From: Halorubellus sp034808145
GTDB lineage: Archaea > Halobacteriota > Halobacteria > Halobacteriales > Natrialbaceae
DNA: 64,000 bases
Assembly (NCBI RefSeq): GCF_034808145.1
Contig: NZ_JAXHGM010000003.1
Location: 372,001 to 436,000, forward strand
Direction: 5' to 3'
How positions within the stretch are numbered: position 1 is the first letter of the stretch; each line of letters begins with the position of its first letter. The notes beneath the pieces are model-generated. The model had not been told where the DNA came from, searched no databases, and saw only the letters and a program-made list of their open reading frames with translations. The translations under genes and the position numbers were made by a program. Below are positions 61,342 through 64,000 of the stretch, piece by piece.

Positions 61342-62127
61342 TCACTCCGTGACGCGTCCCGCGGCCTCCACGTCGAGGTGCGTCGTGAACCAGCTCTGGA
61401 GGAGTTCGGAGAGCACCGCGGCGAACGCCGTCTCGTCACTCCAGATCGCGGTCTCCGCGGAAGCCCCGGGGACGCGCTCGCTCCCGAGGACGCTCAAGAG
61501 GAGACCGTGACTGTCGACGGTGAGCGCCCGCCCGGACTGCTCGCGCGGCGGCTGGAGCCGGTCGGGGAACCGGACGGTCCGAACCCCGGCGTCGAACGCG
61601 TCGAGGTCCGCGTCGGCGCTGACGTACGTCACGTCGACCCCGGCCCTCGCGCGGTCGTTCAACATCTCGCGAAACTCGCACGTCAGCTCTTCGGCGCTAC
61701 AGGCGTAGAGCAGCGTCGCTTCGGCGTTCGACGCGAGGTCGCGGACCCGGGACTCGATCTGTCCGGACCCCTGCACGGTCCAGATGTCCTCTTGCTGGTC
61801 GCCAGCGCTCGCGCGGTCGCGCTCGACGCGCTCGAGGTACCGGAACGCGTCCGACTGGTGCGCCTCGAACCGCGACCGCAGATGCGTCTTCGCCACGTCG
61901 AGGTCGACGGGCCGATACCGTATCGGACTCGACTGCTGGACCTCGACGAGTCCGTGGTCTTCGAGCCCCTCCGCGGCGCCGTACACCTGCGAGCGCGGGA
62001 CGTCCGCGATGCGGCTGATGTCCCTCGCAGTGCCGGTCTCCAGCTTCTGGAGCGCGATGAACACCCGGGCCTCGTAGGACGTGAGCCCGAGGTGTTCGAG
62101 CGCCGCGACCGCATCGCGTTCGTCCAC
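61342..62127 (-). CDS. TrmB-type transcriptional regulator linked to the RND transporter
   Basis: 261 residues from GTG 62127, one base after the RND gene stop; a longer frame upstream overlaps that gene and looks non-coding. The winged-helix part has LEHLGLTSYEARVFIALQKL and the recognition helix SQVYGAAEGLEDHG. The C-terminal part resembles the TrmB sensor region with LASNAEATLLYACSAEELTCEFREML. It may sense a substrate or by-product of the exporter encoded just upstream, since the two genes form one unit. The 132 bp downstream (61210-61341) contain nothing recognised. Confidence 0.85.
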   Translation of the reverse strand: MDERDAVAALEHLGLTSYEARVFIALQKLETGTARDISRIADVPRSQVYGAAEGLEDHGLVEVQQSSPIRYRPVDLDVAKTHLRSRFEAHQSDAFRYLERVERDRASAGDQQEDIWTVQGSGQIESRVRDLASNAEATLLYACSAEELTCEFREMLNDRARAGVDVTYVSADADLDAFDAGVRTVRFPDRLQPPREQSGRALTVDSHGLLLSVLGSERVPGASAETAIWSDETAFAAVLSELLQSWFTTHLDVEAAGRVTE

Positions 62128-62128
62128 G

Positions 62129-64000
62129 TCAGTCCTCCGCGGGCACCTCGCCCGCACTCGGGGTTGCTTCCACCGCCGTCGCATCGTCCGGACCGACGTA
62201 CCGCGTCCAGACGACGAGGAGGCTCGGCAGCACCAGCACGCTCGCGAGGAACGCGTAGATGATGGTGATGCCCGTGATGATCCCGAACTGCTGGAGCGGC
62301 GGGAGGATGGCGAACGCGAGCACACCGAACCCGCCGACGGTCGTCGCCGCACTGCCGAGCAGCGCCCCACCGGTGCCGGTCACGGCGGTCTGCATCGCTT
62401 CCCACATCGAGTCGGCGCGTTCGAGCTCCTGGTTGTAGCGCTCGCTGAGGTGGATGCTGTACGCGACGCCGAGCCCGACCGTCAGGCTCGTGATCATCCC
62501 CGTCAAGATGTTGAACGGGATGTCCAGCAGGAACATCGTTCCCAGGATCCAGCTGACGCTGAGGATCACCGGGAGGATGGTGACGAACCCGAGGGTCGCG
62601 CTCCCTTCGGCGATCCGGTAGGTGATCATGAGGAACGCGACGACGGCGACGAGCGTGATCAGGAGGCTCTCGATGACCGTCTGCAGCAGATTGTCCTGCA
62701 CGATCTTGAACAGGATGGTCTGCCCGGTGGCGGTCGCCTCCAGGCCACTGCCGCTGACCGTGTCCGCGATCGCGCGCATCTGCTCGGTGACGTCGGTGCT
62801 GGACGCGCCGCCGTTCACGGAGATGACGAGGCGCGCAGCGGCGTAGTCGCCGTCATCCGTCTGGTGGATGACGCCGGCAGCCTGGTCGGGCGCGACCTCG
62901 TAGAGCTGCCCGTACACCTGGCCGACGTTCCGGTCGGGGACGCCGTCACCGTCGGTGTCGGCGTCCGCGAACGTGGCGTTGAACGTCTCGTTCTCCGCGG
63001 CGACGGTCTCCATGACCGAGAGCGGGCCCTGGATGTTCGGTTCGCCGTTCGAGAGCACCTGCACCGAGTCCTTGTCCGCTGCCGCGTCCCGAGCGGCGTC
63101 GAGTCTGTCCAACGCGTCGGGTGTCGCGACGTCGCCCTGGACGAGGAGCTGCGCCTGCGAGTCCTCCCGGAGGAAGTTCTTGTTGACGTACTCCAGGTTG
63201 TCCTTGGCGGTGTAGTCGCTCGGCGCGAACGGCTCGGGGAGGTCCTTCGTGAACTCCGGCGGGTCCTGAGCGAGGAAGTCCTCCTGGTTGAAGCTGGTGT
63301 CGACCTGCGTGGCGCCGTACGCACCGCCGGCACTCACGAGGAGCGCGACGACGATGACGGCGTACGGCGCTTTGCGCGCGGCGGTCGACCCGACGGCGAG
63401 CACGCTACTGAACCGCCCGCCGCCGGTACCGAACGCGGTCTTCTTGCGGTCCCGGTCGAGGCGGTCTTCGAGGAACTCGTCGATCTCGACCTTCAGCGCC
63501 GGGATGAGGCCACCGAAGACGAGCATCGCCGCGGAGATCCCGACGGCGCTCACGACCCCGAAGTCCTTGATCGGCGGGATGGGGCTGGTGAGGTTCGCGA
63601 GGAACCCGATGACGGTCGTCGCGGTGACGAACAGGAGCGCGACGCCGACGCCGACGAGGCCGACGCGCATCGCGCCGCGGACGTCGCTCGCGGTGTGGCG
63701 GTTGTTCCGCTCCTCGCGGTGCCGCATGAAGATGTGTATCGCGTAGTCGATAGACAGCCCGATCAGGAGGACCGGGACCGCGATCATCATCTGGTTGAAC
63801 GCGATGTCCGCCCACCCCATGAAGCCGAACGTCCAGACGAGGACGACGCCGATGCCGAACACGCCGAGGACGATGTCGATGAGGTCGCGGTACGCGATGG
63901 CGAGCGCGACGACGACGAACAGGAGCGCGAGCGGGCCGACGATGGCGAGACTGTCGGCCATCGACCGGTTGATCTCGTCGGAGATGATGCCCGCGCCGAA
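62129..64000 (-). CDS. RND/MMPL-family exporter, N-terminus outside the window
   Basis: Reads from beyond the right edge (no start seen) to TGA 62129-62131; about 623 residues are present. Two membrane bundles are visible, with the RND-type motif GLSIDYAIHIFMRHREE in the first and GLGVAYSIHLSERYNQELERADS in the second, and an extracellular loop of about 200 residues between them (EDSQAQLLVQGDV, then NGGASSTDVTEQMRAI). It belongs to the RND superfamily (MMPL/HAE3-like), proposed to export lipids or hydrophobic compounds. A TrmB regulator follows one base later. Partial gene. Confidence 0.9.
   Translation of the reverse strand, partial: FGAGIISDEINRSMADSLAIVGPLALLFVVVALAIAYRDLIDIVLGVFGIGVVLVWTFGFMGWADIAFNQMMIAVPVLLIGLSIDYAIHIFMRHREERNNRHTASDVRGAMRVGLVGVGVALLFVTATTVIGFLANLTSPIPPIKDFGVVSAVGISAAMLVFGGLIPALKVEIDEFLEDRLDRDRKKTAFGTGGGRFSSVLAVGSTAARKAPYAVIVVALLVSAGGAYGATQVDTSFNQEDFLAQDPPEFTKDLPEPFAPSDYTAKDNLEYVNKNFLREDSQAQLLVQGDVATPDALDRLDAARDAAADKDSVQVLSNGEPNIQGPLSVMETVAAENETFNATFADADTDGDGVPDRNVGQVYGQLYEVAPDQAAGVIHQTDDGDYAAARLVISVNGGASSTDVTEQMRAIADTVSGSGLEATATGQTILFKIVQDNLLQTVIESLLITLVAVVAFLMITYRIAEGSATLGFVTILPVILSVSWILGTMFLLDIPFNILTGMITSLTVGLGVAYSIHLSERYNQELERADSMWEAMQTAVTGTGGALLGSAATTVGGFGVLAFAILPPLQQFGIITGITIIYAFLASVLVLPSLLVVWTRYVGPDDATAVEATPSAGEVPAED

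Noticed and set aside
1..64000. CRISPR arrays or insertion sequences
   Set aside because: The tandem arrays found have no spacers of constant length between repeats, and no transposase or terminal inverted repeat was seen.

Overview
The window is chromosomal DNA of a halophilic archaeon (class Halobacteria). The evidence is the very high GC content, acidic Asp/Glu-rich proteins, many GTG starts, TATA-like boxes 25-31 nt upstream of starts (leaderless or short-leader transcripts), twin-arginine signals and haloarchaeal lipoboxes, PGF-CTERM-type C-termini, and archaeal information genes (transcription factor B, NucS). Genes are densely packed on both strands. I see no rRNA, tRNA, insertion sequence, prophage or CRISPR array.

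Layout, left part. 1-4.8 kb: end of a PhoX/DUF839-like protein, an unknown protein, a class I glutamine amidotransferase, then on the minus strand a 5'-nucleotidase-like phosphoesterase, a MOSC protein and a DUF2237 protein. 4.8-6.7 kb is gene-poor; it holds an unusual cluster of perfect inverted repeats, one small unknown gene and a probably broken small exported ORF. 6.7-12.4 kb (+): MTH865-like protein, MBL hydrolase, universal stress protein overlapping a PNPOx-like protein, aldehyde dehydrogenase, then pstB overlapping phoU. 12.4-17.4 kb (-): a four-gene overlapping operon built around a DUF58 protein (DUF4129-like, DUF7269-like, DUF58, DUF7519-like). 17.5-20.6 kb (+): htpX and a secreted gluzincin-like PGF-CTERM protein, separated by a 16-bp tandem repeat. 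20.7-25.9 kb: SDR oxidoreductase, membrane protein, Nudix hydrolase, NERD-domain helicase, small membrane protein. 26-31.3 kb: prepilin-type peptidase with an acidic insert, 5-formyl-THF cyclo-ligase family protein, zinc alcohol dehydrogenase, DUF4352-like lipoprotein, HAD phosphatase, 48-residue zinc-ribbon protein.

Right part. 31.4-33 kb: hutH, preceded by a tiny histidine-containing ORF. 33.3-35.9 kb: two unknown proteins (one a lipoprotein), an aldo/keto reductase and a methyltransferase. 36-38 kb (-): biotin ECF transporter bioY-bioM-bioN. 38.4-43.3 kb: response regulator with PAS domain, ZIP transporter, RNA polymerase epsilon-like protein, small Cys-rich ORF coupled to a MATE transporter, thioesterase. 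43.5-50.6 kb: Tat-exported M14 peptidase overlapping a PPC/PKD protein, formimidoylglutamase (hutG), and a surface-anchored beta-propeller. 50.8-54.7 kb: DUF6735-like protein, nucS, a 26-bp tandem repeat, cupin, TrmB-type regulator, tfb with palindromes in its promoter. 55-62 kb: mutS, SRPBCC, CBS and lipoprotein genes, DUF1810. The right edge holds an RND/MMPL exporter, truncated by the window, followed 1 nt later by a TrmB-type regulator.

Functional themes: phosphate (phosphoesterases, pstB-phoU), histidine catabolism split into two loci (hutH, hutG), biotin uptake, DNA repair (mutS, nucS, NERD helicase), and a large set of exported or surface-anchored proteins. The most interesting unexplained items are the hairpin cluster at 5.0-5.6 kb, the two intergenic tandem repeats, the stacked palindromes upstream of tfb, and the two small coupled upstream ORFs before hutH and the MATE gene.
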